From assembly GCA_000442125.1 (NCBI GenBank), contig KE546974.1, positions 310,001-374,000 of the forward strand: 64,000 bases of DNA, in the 5' to 3' direction. The DNA is from Opeltia flavorubescens (Eukaryota; Ascomycota; Lecanoromycetes; Teloschistales; Teloschistaceae). The notes beneath the pieces are model-generated. The model was not told the DNA's origin and ran no database searches. It saw only the letters and a program-made list of their open reading frames with translations. Shown one piece after another: positions 44,849-57,100 of the stretch. A program made the position numbers and the translations under genes. Each line of letters starts with the position of its first letter. Within the stretch, counting starts at the first letter, position 1.

Positions 44849-46026
44849 TTTGGAAAAGAAACGAAAACTGATCGAGCTACTTGGATGACGAACGTTCAGC
44901 GGAAGAAAATTCATTGCATACAAGCCGTAGGAGCATAGGGAGGGAGATTGGACCCAAATGGATCATTTGGACAATTAAGATTCNATTGTATATAGCTTCA
45001 TTGGTTCAATTTAATCTGCGAAGGAAAAACAAAAGATTTGCTACTTCTACATATCTTTCCTCCAGTCACTTACTCGACTGTGAATTCGTAGGTCCATTCC
45101 AGGGGATTCTTTTCCCTCAATCTGTTATCCCTTTTCTTCTTTCACCTATGTTTTGTTGCCCGATTCCTCCTGCTCGTGTACATTTGATTTCAACTCTGCG
45201 CCTTTTCATTTTCACGTCTAACAGCCAAGTCCGTCTTTCATGTTCCATACAACAGTATACTATGGAAAACATCTTTCGTCTCAAGAATCCCTGGGCATAT
45301 GTTAATAGTCGATAATTCCATTTCCCTCCTTTCGTTTAGATGAGGGCGAGACGGAGGGGTCAAGGAAAAAGTTCTACAATGATCGATGGAGAATAAGTAC
45401 AGTAGGAGGGAAGTAGGAAAGAGGAAGTGAAGGTAGAAAATGGACAAGTCATGCACATGAAAAAGGGGGATATTGACAAAAGTCTTTCATGGAGAAAGGT
45501 AAAAAAAAATGCACTGGGAATGTTGGAAAACCAAGGTTAACTTCTACTTCCCAACCATATATTGAACTGTTAGGAAATCACTGAATAAGCTCACTCACAG
45601 CACAAAAATCGGTGAAAAATTAATATACAAATGTGTCAAGACTCTTGAGTTGAGACTATGAATGTAAGATAGATAAGCCACCACCAACGGGACCGAGCAA
45701 CGACAATGCCGATTGCATGCTCAAGGTCAAAACCGTCCGTCCATTATGAATAAAGATGGTAAGTAAAACAGTAAAAAGTTTGCTCCGCAGAAGATGAAAA
45801 AAAGAACGCCTTGCTCCCAAAAAGTCGAACCCAGACCCAACCACCCCTTCCCTTTGCCATTTCCTCCGTCGATATGCCCAGATTGATTTGTGTTTTGCCG
45901 CTGGGCACTTATGTACATTTCCACCCTCCTTTCAGGCGCCGCTGATATCTGGGCTCCCGTACCGTCCGCTGTTGGAAGAAACGCCCGTTGTGCCCCACCC
46001 CCCCAAAAAGCGCCCCAAAATAGTAT
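44849..46026. other. Intergenic between convergent genes
   Basis: 3' flanks of ferric reductase and STB3. It has A-runs near 45506 and a C-run near 46000, and one undetermined base at 44984. No gene or RNA seen. Confidence 0.45.
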
Positions 46027-47274
46027 TTACATGGATCCAAGCCTCAACAAGGCTTCAACCGCTTCTCGGTCATTAATATCGATATCGCCTTCAGGGCCAG
46101 CTGGAAGGACTTCTAGACGGTCGTGATGATGCTTCGCTCCAGGCTGGGCATTTTGTTGCAAGTGTGTCGTGTAGCTCGTTATAGGTACTGATCTGGCCAA
46201 TACGGATCTAGAATAGCCTGCCCCTCTTCCTCTTGACTTTGGCTCAGGTCGTGGAGGGTAGAGGTTGTTGTTGAATATGCGACTTCCCCCTGTCAGAGGG
46301 AACGATGCTTGGCGAAGCGCTGCTGCCCCTATGCTCGCCCAATCTTCCTCATCCGTGGCCTCTTCGAGCTCGTCTGGTGGTGCAGGAATACCGTTTGGAG
46401 AAGCCGATGATGAGCCAGCTCCATCTATTGACATCTTATCTGCTTCGTGTTCAAGCATGTCGACATCTGGGTTGTCGTACTCCATTTCGGAATCATGGGA
46501 GAACCCTACAGAAGCTGGGCCCATGCGATTACTCGGCGCCTTGCCATAATCCTGTCGGCTGTTGCTTCCAGGTATCCGTAACCCATTGCCCTCATGCTCT
46601 CCTCGGCGATCTCGAGAGAGCTGGCCTTTGACTCTGGCGTCCCACCTTCCCCAACCAACCTTCTCGAATATAACCTCTCTTGGCAGGGCTGCTAATGAGC
46701 CATCTTCACCTCTACTCTCCAAAGCTCCAACGACCAGTCTTCGTGCCTTGGCCGGTGGAATCCCCGCAAAGCCGGGAACGGAAGTGGTGAGGAAGCCCAT
46801 GATATGACGAATAGCAAGCGGACCATTCTCGAGAAGGATACCTGGCAGGTGATGCTTTGCAAGCATCCCTGGGGTGATGGCGCCTGCCGCATCAAGGTCT
46901 GCTAAATTGGTCTGCCCATAAGACAAAGAGATTGCGCCCTGAGGTTTATCTTGCGCGTTGGCGTGGTCAACGGCATCCTGGAGATCCAGATCCGAGTCGA
47001 AGATATTCACAGCAGGCGGAGTCAGAGGACCGGCGGTAGCATGGCCTTTGTAGCCGTGCGGAGGAAGGGAGGGAGAGATAGAGTTGGGTGGAGTAGGCAG
47101 ACCACCGTTGTGCTTGCCAACAGGTTTGGATTTCGTAGCAAGGGTGGCAAAGACTTCTTTGCCGATCCAGAGGGTCGATTCGCGTGGCTTTGGGATGTCA
47201 ACTGAGTCGGTTCTGCCAGCCAGAGCCAAAGCGATGCTAGAGGGGTTGTTGACGGAGGAGTTGCCGGGGGCCAT
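46027..47274 (-). CDS. STB3: Stb3-type Sin3-binding regulator
   Basis: A single exon encodes 415 residues. The Stb3 DNA-binding domain lies at about 135-215: GMLAKHHLPGILLENGPLAI, RHIMGFLTTSVPGFAGIPP, KARRLVVGALE and FEKVGWGRWDARV. In yeast Stb3 binds ribosomal RNA-processing elements and recruits Sin3/Rpd3 to repress ribosome-biogenesis genes when TORC1 is off. The rest is disordered, with an acidic stretch (DELEEATDEEDWASIGAAAL) that is also conserved and a short C-terminal block DINDREAVEALLRLGSM. The start MAPGNSSVNNPSSIALALAG is Kozak-plausible. Together with Sea4 and Rlp24 this gives three growth-control genes in 20 kb, probably coincidence. Confidence 0.9.
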   Translation of the reverse strand: MAPGNSSVNNPSSIALALAGRTDSVDIPKPRESTLWIGKEVFATLATKSKPVGKHNGGLPTPPNSISPSLPPHGYKGHATAGPLTPPAVNIFDSDLDLQDAVDHANAQDKPQGAISLSYGQTNLADLDAAGAITPGMLAKHHLPGILLENGPLAIRHIMGFLTTSVPGFAGIPPAKARRLVVGALESRGEDGSLAALPREVIFEKVGWGRWDARVKGQLSRDRRGEHEGNGLRIPGSNSRQDYGKAPSNRMGPASVGFSHDSEMEYDNPDVDMLEHEADKMSIDGAGSSSASPNGIPAPPDELEEATDEEDWASIGAAALRQASFPLTGGSRIFNNNLYPPRPEPKSRGRGAGYSRSVLARSVPITSYTTHLQQNAQPGAKHHHDRLEVLPAGPEGDIDINDREAVEALLRLGSM

Positions 47275-48682
47275 GTCGTAGGATGGGATGATCTCTGCTT
47301 TCTGATGGTACCGTGATTAGCTGCGTATTAGGAGAGAAGAAGAAGAGCGATCGGTCGCCGAATAATCGCTGATATTGATATATCGTGTAATGAAATGTGA
47401 GGGACTTACGAGAGAGAGAGTGGGACAAAGAATTGGCTAGGTGCGACGTGACACCCGGTGTTTGACGGTGGTGGATGAATAAGGTAGCAGCTCGGTGAAG
47501 CTGCTTGACGAGCGAGTTGCGATAGAAGCGTGATTGGACAGAGAGCTGAAGCTATTCGACTATGGGTCGATTTGGGTACTGAATCAGAATGGTGAAGGAT
47601 TAGCAAACAGGTCTTCTCATCCAAGTTATTCGGAGGGGAGTGCGTGGTACGTACCGATGGATTAGGCGAGATTCTGATGATTGTTAATGGACGTGGATGC
47701 TGTTTGGAAGGTCGCCTCTTGCCTTTGTGCTGCAAAACATGCGGCCTGTCAGCTCCAACATGCGCTAGTGAGCGTCGTCCGCCGCTAGGACAAAGACGGT
47801 GATGATCGTCGCTCCTCTGCTTTCGGCCCTTCGACCCCCTATCCTCCTATCGTAATCGCTCAATCTCGCATGCACAAATCCAGTGGATGATTCCCATCAC
47901 GGCACTCGGTCATTTCGTAAAAGTAGATAGTATTAGGGAATTTGGAATCATGAGCCTTTCAGGTCACAGAGATGCCAGTTCCTAGTCTTGCCAAACCAAG
48001 ACTTTCCGACGGCAATCTTAACCGTCCAATCGGCCATTTGCGAGTACCACACTGTCGGCTTACCAGTGCTACTTCTTTTTATCATCGGACCAAGATGGGA
48101 GAACTCAACAGTAGCTGATCAGAGAATCATGATTCCTAAACGGATCCTTTTCTTGCTTTGATGCTTATCTACATCCTTCCTGGAAATGATTGGCGTTGTT
48201 CAGCCTGGTATAGTTAATCCCTCTGCAAGCGAAAACAAGCGTGGGATGCAAGACACTCCTGACCTTCCCGCTATCTTGCCCAAATGCCATTCGCTGTTCT
48301 CTGTCGCACGTGGCACCCTCGCCGATCAGGCTTGGCTCGCATTGTTCACTCATAGACAAAGTCTAGAGCAAGAGGAAATGCAAGCAGCGAACCATTTTTG
48401 ATCCTGTCCCCGCAGATAACCGTGAATCGCTGCTGGAGCTATCAGCGTCGTAGGAACCCGCACGGGTACAGCGCCTAGATTTCCTGTAAAGCAGGATTTC
48501 TACGTGGTTGAAAGGACAACTGTCATTCTGGCAGCCAAGACAGAATTCATGGTCCATTCCAGCCACGGTGATAAATGCTCCATCGTCAAAAGACTGTTGT
48601 ACTTATGCCTGGTTTCAGTATTGTCATTTCTTGTTGCTTTCACGGGTATTTCGAGATAAGTAAGATCGATGCTGTGGTGTTC
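47275..48682. other. Intergenic, 1.4 kb
   Basis: Upstream and leader of STB3 and the 3' flank of TOP3. Splice-like GTACGT and AG signals around 47430-47740 suggest 5' UTR introns of STB3, unproven. No other gene, RNA or repeat seen. Confidence 0.4.
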
Positions 48683-50996
48683 TCATCCACCTCCCTCGCC
48701 AAAGACGTATTTTCGACAAGCCTATGATAGAACAATTAGCTACATCCAAAGTTATAGTGAATTGACATACAGCTTTGAGTAGCTCAACTTGTTGCTGTGT
48801 CCTGACGAAGGCATCTCGATATTGCTCCAGTGTTTCCTGTACAAAGTCATTCCGGCTCTTTGTCCCCGCACAAATCTCTTTCATCTTGAGTTCCATCTCC
48901 TTCCGCAGGAACGGTTTCCCCAAACTTGTGTCAAGTCCAATGCTATCGTAACCTTCGATCAAGGCTACTCCTAATGTCGTTGGGATGAAATGTTGAACAC
49001 CGCCGCCACCCCCAGTACTGCCACCACGACCTCCTCTCCGTCCACCACGGCCTCCACGCCCACCTCTACCGACAACTTCACCTCGACCACCACCTGCGCT
49101 GCTTTGCGTCATGACATACTCACGTTCCTTGATCTTGGCAATGTGCTCGGCCATGGTCGCATCGGTGCCGATACCGTTAGCATCCATCAGACTGATGAGT
49201 TCTGGTTCGGTCAAGTAGCCCGGTGGGCTTGTTTCACCCTCAGTGATGTTTGCCTCTGTTGGTTCAAAAGTCTCATCCACCGTGAAATGCGGCAGTTGCT
49301 GGCTACTTTCCCATTTGTCATATGGGTACACGAGCAAGTAGTTCTTCTGAAGCACTAAGAGGCCGCTCGCAAAGAATGTTTCACCTCCGTACTCGATCTC
49401 GACTGTAGTCGACTCGCCTTTGGCATCTTCCGAACAGCAAGCCAGGAATCTTCGCACTACAAACTCGTAGACCTTTCGGTCGTCGTCGCTGAGTGATCCA
49501 GGTGCAACATAATTGACTGGATGGATTGGAGGATGTGCTTGATCGTTATGATGTCCTCCACGCGGCTGGCGAAAGGCTCCATTCAGCAGTCTATTTTTTG
49601 TTAGTGGAGTTGGCAAAGGCGTAGAAATCGAAGATGGGCATTACCCCCGCGCATGAGGACCCCAAGCATTGTCCTGGGTCTGCTTTTCCACGAGCCCCTT
49701 CAGGTCCATGCCTCGGTCAAATTGGTCGGTTTCCGTTCTTGGATAGCTGATCCACCCTTTGTTGTATAAACCCTCAGCAATCTTTCATGTCAGCATGTGT
49801 TTTCAGACTTAAATAGGCATCTTACCTTCATGACTCGCTGGCTGTCCATCCCAAGAAATCTACTCCCAAGCTTCTGTAGCTCCACTGTGGTCAAAGGCAA
49901 GGGCTTCCACTTGCTTGTAGGCCTCTTTTGCAATTTAGTGACTTTTGCAAGGCGGGCGGCGAGACATCTCTCGAAGAGTATGACCACCGTCGTCCGATCA
50001 AACAGCCGATGGCGTCGCCATAAGAACGTGACATCATGGTCTTCGCGGTGGTGCATAATTTTGATGCTCCAGAATTGCTCCGGTACAAAGTTCTTGACTC
50101 GAAAGTATCGGTCTACGACAAAGCCAAGGGTCGGGAACTGGCACGAACCTATGGATAATGAGAAGGATGATCCCGTACACTACTTGAGACCCGCACCGTA
50201 ACTAATGATTCGGTCATTTGCCAAATCTCCGCCGAGTGTCAGAAGGGTCAAGGTCTGGAAGCGAGTGAAAACAACTCCAAGGCGGAGATCAAGCTCGATC
50301 CTAGCTGCGACAGCACTGACTTGCCGGTCGTCAAGCGGTACAGGGCGTTGAGCGGCTTGTAAAACATGCCTTTTCCACCGATAAGCACCGAAATGAATCT
50401 ATGTACCGCATAGTATTGAGTTACTTACCCTCGTTCGGTATTGCTGAATATTGCTCTCTTGACCTCGATTCTCTGATTGCCCTCGAAAGCAGCTTGACGT
50501 ACCTCTGAACCGATATGCTCTCCTTCTCGATCACAATCGGTCCAGATGAATAAAGCCTTCGAATAGCGAGCTTGCTGAGCAATGTTCCGCGCAATTGGTG
50601 CCTTGTCCTAGTATATCATGAGAGTCATATCTCAGGCAAGGCGGTGGAAGCAGACCTCATCCACTGAAGTAATGATAGGAGCATCGAACAGCTGTTGGCA
50701 CGTAGAAATTTGCCATTTTTTGTACTCAGCAGGGAAGTCAGTGCCGGTTAGATGGCCAAGGACACTGGTCATGGTGACTGAACAATTCCCCCATGGTGGA
50801 GCAAAAGTATATTCAAACTCATAGTTCTTGACATACTGATTGCCGGTAACATTACGCTGAATCCTATTACTGATGTACTCTGGAACCTTGATTGACCGTT
50901 GAGACTTACAGTGTTAATACGGCCGCCAGAGAGGTGTTGGGCAACCGACTTGGCTATGGAAGGCTTCTCTGCAACACAGAGGATTTTATGAACCAT
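48683..50996 (-). CDS. TOP3: DNA topoisomerase III
   Basis: Eight exons (50996-50910, 50856-50656, 50607-50429, 50369-50197, 50148-49826, 49781-49645, 49590-48771, 48721-48683) encode 652 residues, near yeast Top3 (656). It is a type IA topoisomerase that acts with RecQ helicase and Rmi1 to dissolve recombination intermediates. TOPRIM: ILCVAEKPSIAKSVAQHLSG and WTDCDREGEHIG, with the acidic metal triad DxD-E. Catalytic Tyr is in GWISYPRTETD. NGIGTDATMAEHI and LGVALIEGYD close the gate domain. An RGG-rich insert (RGGRGGRGGRRGGRGG) sits before HFIPTTLG. The last exon supplies ACRKYVFGEGGG. The first exon starts only about 180 bp from the AT-rich island. Confidence 0.95.
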
Positions 50997-51168
50997 GACA
51001 TGGTACTAGTCGCGTCTGCACTATTCCAGATCTCATATTTAGAGCTGGTCTGATATACAGGACCTATGAATACTTCATGACCTTGAACGAAGAGTCCTGT
51101 ACGCATGGTTGTTTACATCTGTAAACTTGCCTCAGTTCTTAGACCCTGCTCAGNCGAGAAATTTACTT

Positions 51169-51177
51169 CGGCGCTAA
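51169..51177 (+). repeat. Left copy of 9-bp repeat at island edge
   Basis: CGGCGCTAA marks the left boundary and recurs in the same orientation at the right boundary (62304-62312). It may be a target-site duplication of the outermost element or chance. Confidence 0.35.
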
Positions 51178-54100
51178 CAGATCCTTAGGCTAAAAGAGGT
51201 AAAGCCGCGGATACTATTTTTTTAGTTTTTAAGCTAGATCCTTTTTAAGTTAGATTTAGGGTTAATATAAAAAAATTTCGTTATTTATAAGTCTAAATTT
51301 AATTCTATAAATTTCGGTTAAATTAATATTAGGATTAATAAAAGTATATTATATTTTATAGATAGAAGTTATTTTAAAAATCTTATTATAGATCTAGACC
51401 TCTATTCGCTATTAAATTTTTAATAAATCTAATAATATAATATTTATATAAGATAAAAAATATAAAAAATTCCGAGTATCTAATATAAAAGAAGATAATT
51501 ATTTAATATTATCTTTAAATTTTTTACTATATATATATTATTAAAACCTATTAAATTATTATATAACTATTTTTAATATAAAATTTAATTATTAATAAAA
51601 TTTAACGAAGATAAAAAAAAAATAAAAATATCTAAAAAGTATAATATAATTTTAAATTAAATAAAATAAAAATTTTAAAGAAATAAATAGTAATAAAGTA
51701 AAAATCTAACTAAAGTTATTAAAAACCAATATTAGGTATATAATAAATAGTTAATTAGCGGTTTAAACTAAAAACCAAGTTAAAATTATATTTTTAAATA
51801 TATTTTAGTATATAAATTCGATTATTTATAGGTAGATATTAATAATAAATAGACGGAAGGATACTAATATAGTACCCGGCTAGAAAATAGATATAATAAT
51901 TAGTAAAATTTAGCGGTATTTTAATTTTAAGCTGAAAAAATTATAGTTATAAACTTTAAAATAAATTTTATAAAATAATTTAATTATTATTATAAAAATA
52001 GGTTTTAAAAAAAGTCTATTATATTAAATACTACTATTTTTTATATTAAAAAAAAAGTTAATACTTATAATTATATTATTATTAGTATTAAAAAAAAAGT
52101 AATATTTAAAACTAGTATTAATATTTAAAAGTAGTCTATTAATATTTTATAGAAAGAATAACTTTAATTATATTTTAAAAAAAATATAAAACGATATCTA
52201 TATATATAATAAATAACTATAATAAATTTATATCTTTAAAGGTTTAATTTATAATATAATTTTTACTAGTTTAAAAATTATTATTTTTAAAAAATTTAAT
52301 AATATAATACTTAATTATACGAGCTTTATAGATAATTTAAACTTATTTACTATTAATAAATTTTATTTTATATTAAAATAATAAGGATTTTATTTAAAAT
52401 ATTTTAATTTTAATATATTAAAAATACGGCTTCTAGATAAATTACTATTTCTAATTATTTTAGTAATTCTAGATTTAATAACGCTTATAAAGGTAAAAAA
52501 GGCGTATAAATTCTATAATAAAATATAAATTTTAAAAAGCGAATTAAATCGATTTAAAATTTATATATAAATAAATAAATTTAAATATATTTAAACTAGT
52601 ATAAAAAATCTATAATATATTTTATCTATTAAAATAAACGAGCCGGGGGATATATTAAAAACAATTATTTATATTAATTTTAATTAAATTATTAAAAAGG
52701 CGTATAATTAATTTCGGGCCTAGATAAAATAGCTAGGCTATTTAATATAGACTTTAAAGCTAGTTAAACTATTTTTTACTAATATAATTAAAAGTAATAA
52801 AAAAAAGATAAAAATTAATTTTTATTAAAAATTAATAGAATATAAAAGTCTAAAAATATTAATTATAATAAATATATATAAGCTAGGGATTAATAACCCT
52901 AATATTATACGCGTATATAAATAATTATTATTAAAAAATATACCGGACCTTTATTAATATATAAAAAAAATAATAAAATTAAAAAAAAAAACAGCGAATT
53001 TTATTTTTTTATACCCTCTTTAGTATAAAAGTTTTAAAAATAATCGAAATTTATAATTAACCGAATAGGGCGAGAGTAAAATATAGGAAAATATAAAGAT
53101 TATAAATAAATAAAAGATTAAGATTAATAGTAATATTAAAATAAATAATTAAGCGATTATTATAATAACCGCTAGTTTATTAAATTATAAAAAACGGGAT
53201 ATAAATTAAAAACGGAATATACTATAAAAGGTATACTTAATAATAAACTTTAAAAATATCTATATACGGAAATTAAAATTAAGATTTTTTAATAATAAAA
53301 TATATTAAATAAAAGATTAATTATAGTTAACTTTTTATTATAATATTTATTATCTAGAAAATATAATATTTATAAAGAAATATAAAAACCTAAAATAGGC
53401 GTTTAGGCGGCGAAATCTATCTAAAGTCTATTAATTTACTTAATAGCTAGAGAAATAGAAATAGAAAAAGGCCTAGAAGCTTTTTAAAAATCTAGTATTT
53501 TAGAATATACTATTATTAATAATACCGGATAAAACTTTAAAAATAATAGCGATATAAAAAGATAATTTAAAGAATAAAGAGGCGATTAAATAATAAATTA
53601 AAAATATATAATTAGATTTAAATAAATATTAAAAGAATATTTTAAAAATTTTATAATAAAAGTAAAATATAAATACTATAAATAAAAAAATAATTAATAC
53701 CTCGCTAGTAAATAAATTTAAGATATTTAAAGGGAAGAATAATTAAATATTATAAATTTAAAGTAAAAAAAAAAAATTTATAGAAAAACGGATATTATAA
53801 ATAATTAAAAAGAATTATTAGCCGTTAAAGCCTATAAGTAGAAAAAGAAAAACCAATAAAAAAAAAATTATTAAAAATTAGAAAGTTAAAGTTCTATAAA
53901 ATGAAAACTAATCCTAGATAATAATAAACGTACTATTAGTATAAGATAAAAAGCTTTTTTTAAGTAGTAATAATAGTAAAAAGGTAAATTTAAATTAATA
54001 AAAATTAAATTGATTAAAAAATAGGTCGCGGAAAAATAAAATAAAGATAATTAATATAATTCCGGAGGGTTATTAATTAATAAATAATCAGGAATTATTA

Positions 54101-57100
54101 TATAGTAATCGAAACTAGGATAATAAATTAAAAAGTTATAAGTAAAAAATATTAAAATTATAGGTAAATAATATTATAAATATATATAAGTCTTTTCCGC
54201 GGTATTATAAAAAAAGTAAAATCTAGAAATTAAATACGGTAGTTTATATATTAATAGCTATTTTTATATTTTTTAAATTCTAAATATTAATAAAACCTAT
54301 TTCGTCTAAATTTAAAGGAACTTTATTAGGAAAATTAGTATTATTAATATAATATTATTTATATTTAGCTATTAACTTATTAAACTTTTTATAGCTTTTA
54401 TAAAAAATATTTATCGTAGGATTTATAAAAAACCGGTTTTTTATTATAGATTAGAAGGACTTTTAAACTAGATATTAAGTTATAAATTAAATATCCTCTA
54501 TTATAAATTTTTTAAAATAGTATTTAAAATTAAAACAATTAAAAATACTTTTAATAATATTTTTAAATTATATAAAATAGGAATTATTTAATAATTAGTT
54601 TTAAAATAATTTATTATTATTAACCGAGTATTATAATTATTTCCGCTAAAAAATTTTAAAATTTAATTTATATAACTTTAGTAGACGATTTATTTTATAG
54701 TTTATATTATTTTTATCCCTTATATTAATAAAATAATTCGCTAGTATAATATTTTAAAAATTAAATATTACTATAGGAGAGTTAACTATATAAAGTATTC
54801 GAAGTAATATATAAGCGTAATAAAATATATTTATAGGCTTAATTTAAAAAATAATTATAATTTATTAGAAAATATAATAAAAAAAATTAATATTATTATA
54901 TTTAATTATATAATAAAAGGTTAAATATAATTTAATAATAAAATAAAAGTTTAAATAGTTTTTAAATTTTTAATTTTTAACTAGCTCCTAAATTTTATAG
55001 ATATATTTTAATATTAAAGGATATAATTTATTATTAATTTATTTTAAATATAAATTCTAACTTTTAAATAGATCTAAACTTTAATATATAATTTTTTTAC
55101 TCGCGTTATTAATAGTATTATTATTTAAAAATATAATATTATTTAATTAAATATTAATTATATAAGCGCGGTAGTTTTAAATAATAAGGTTTTTAAACTT
55201 TTAAAATTTATTCAACTAAATTAATTAAATTCTAGCTTAATAATTTATCGCGTATTAAAATATTAATAGATTTTTAGGTTAAATTAAACCCTAATAAAAT
55301 TTATAAATAAATTAAAATATATTAAATCGGAAATATTAAAATTTAATTTTAAAAAATAGCTATTATAAACTATTAAAAGGGCGGTATAAAATATTACTTT
55401 TTAAATATTAATAGCTTTTTATATAGTTTTATATTTTAAAATCGTTAATAATAAGTTAATAATATATAATAAAATTTCTATTATCTATATTAACTTTAAT
55501 TTAATTTATAAAAATATTATATAAAATCTTTAAATTATTATTTATAGTATTTTCGTTAATTATAATAGGCGTAAAAATAAAGAACTCTATATAAATTAAT
55601 AAAAAAATATCTAATTCGGATATAAATACTAATTATAAATAGTTTATTTCCTTAAATTCGAATCTAATAAAAAAAGATTTAAAAGTGTATTTAATATAGA
55701 AAAATTAAATTTAAAAAAAAATTAATAAAATATAAAAATAATAAAATAAATAAAATAACGAATTTTAATATCGATTAGCTACTTTTATATTATTTACCCG
55801 ATTTTAATAGCGGATAATAGATATTTTTAAAATATTTATATATTTTATTATAACAATAATATATTTTTTCTTTTATTAATAAAACTAATAGAGGTAATAA
55901 TACTACGGTATTTAATTATATTATTTATTCGTTTATCCTAGCGATCTTTTTTAAAATTATAATTATTATAGGAAAAAATAATAGTAAAATTAAATTTAAA
56001 TGTCTAGATTGTTCTTTTATTAATAATTATTAAAATATATATTTTATACTATAAAGTTTAATAAGATTTAATAAAACCGAAGTTTATAAAAATATTAATA
56101 ACGCGTTACTAAATACTATTATAGTATAAATATAAATTAATAATAATCTAGAAATTATTAGATTTAATAGGATATATATAATTATAAAATATTTTTAATA
56201 GTATTAAAAATCGGGTAAATAGAATTTATTCGCGTATTAAAATATTAATTATTTTATATAACTATTTCAAATAAAACGGCGTTTTATTAACTATATATTT
56301 TTATAATTTTTAAAATTATAAAAGAGAATTTAAATTTTTTAAATTTAATAGAATTTAAAAGGTATTAAAACTAATTAATATAAAAATTTAAAGCTTTTTT
56401 TAATAAATTTAAATATAAAATTTCTAGACCTTTTTATTAAATTAATTTTTTTATTTATTATTAATAATAGCTTTAAAAGAATCCCGATTTATTAAATTAT
56501 AATAAATATAATTAAAGAAATTAGCCTATATTTAATAAAAATATAACTCGAAACGGTATTAAATTAAATAATTAAAAAAAATTAAAAAAATTTATTAAAA
56601 GTCGCGTAGTATATTTAATAAAATTTATAATTTTTTAATATTATTTAAACGTTTTTAGTAGTAAAAATAATAATACTAGCGCGGTATAAATATATTCTAG
56701 GGTAGAAAGTATTAGCTAAAGTTAAAGAAAATCTAATAATATAAAAAAAATAACGACGGAAAAAAGCTTTAATAAGAGTTAAAGGGTCGGCTATTATATT
56801 TCTAGCTTTTATCTAGATTACGAGGAAGATCGTAAAAAAAAGATAAAGATATAATATAGCTTATATTTTATATTAAAATATTACTGAATTCGAATATAAA
56901 TTAAAAAGGAGCTAGTAGCTATAAAGATAATAGAAAAAATAATTAATAATAAATCCAGGAGGAAAAACCCCTATAAATAAAAAATAAAAAAAAGATTTTT
57001 AAATAAATTTTAATAAATAATTAAGGCGATTTTAAATAATTAATATCCGATAAATTATTAAAAGAAATAGGAATTAAAAATAATAAATATATTTTAAAAC

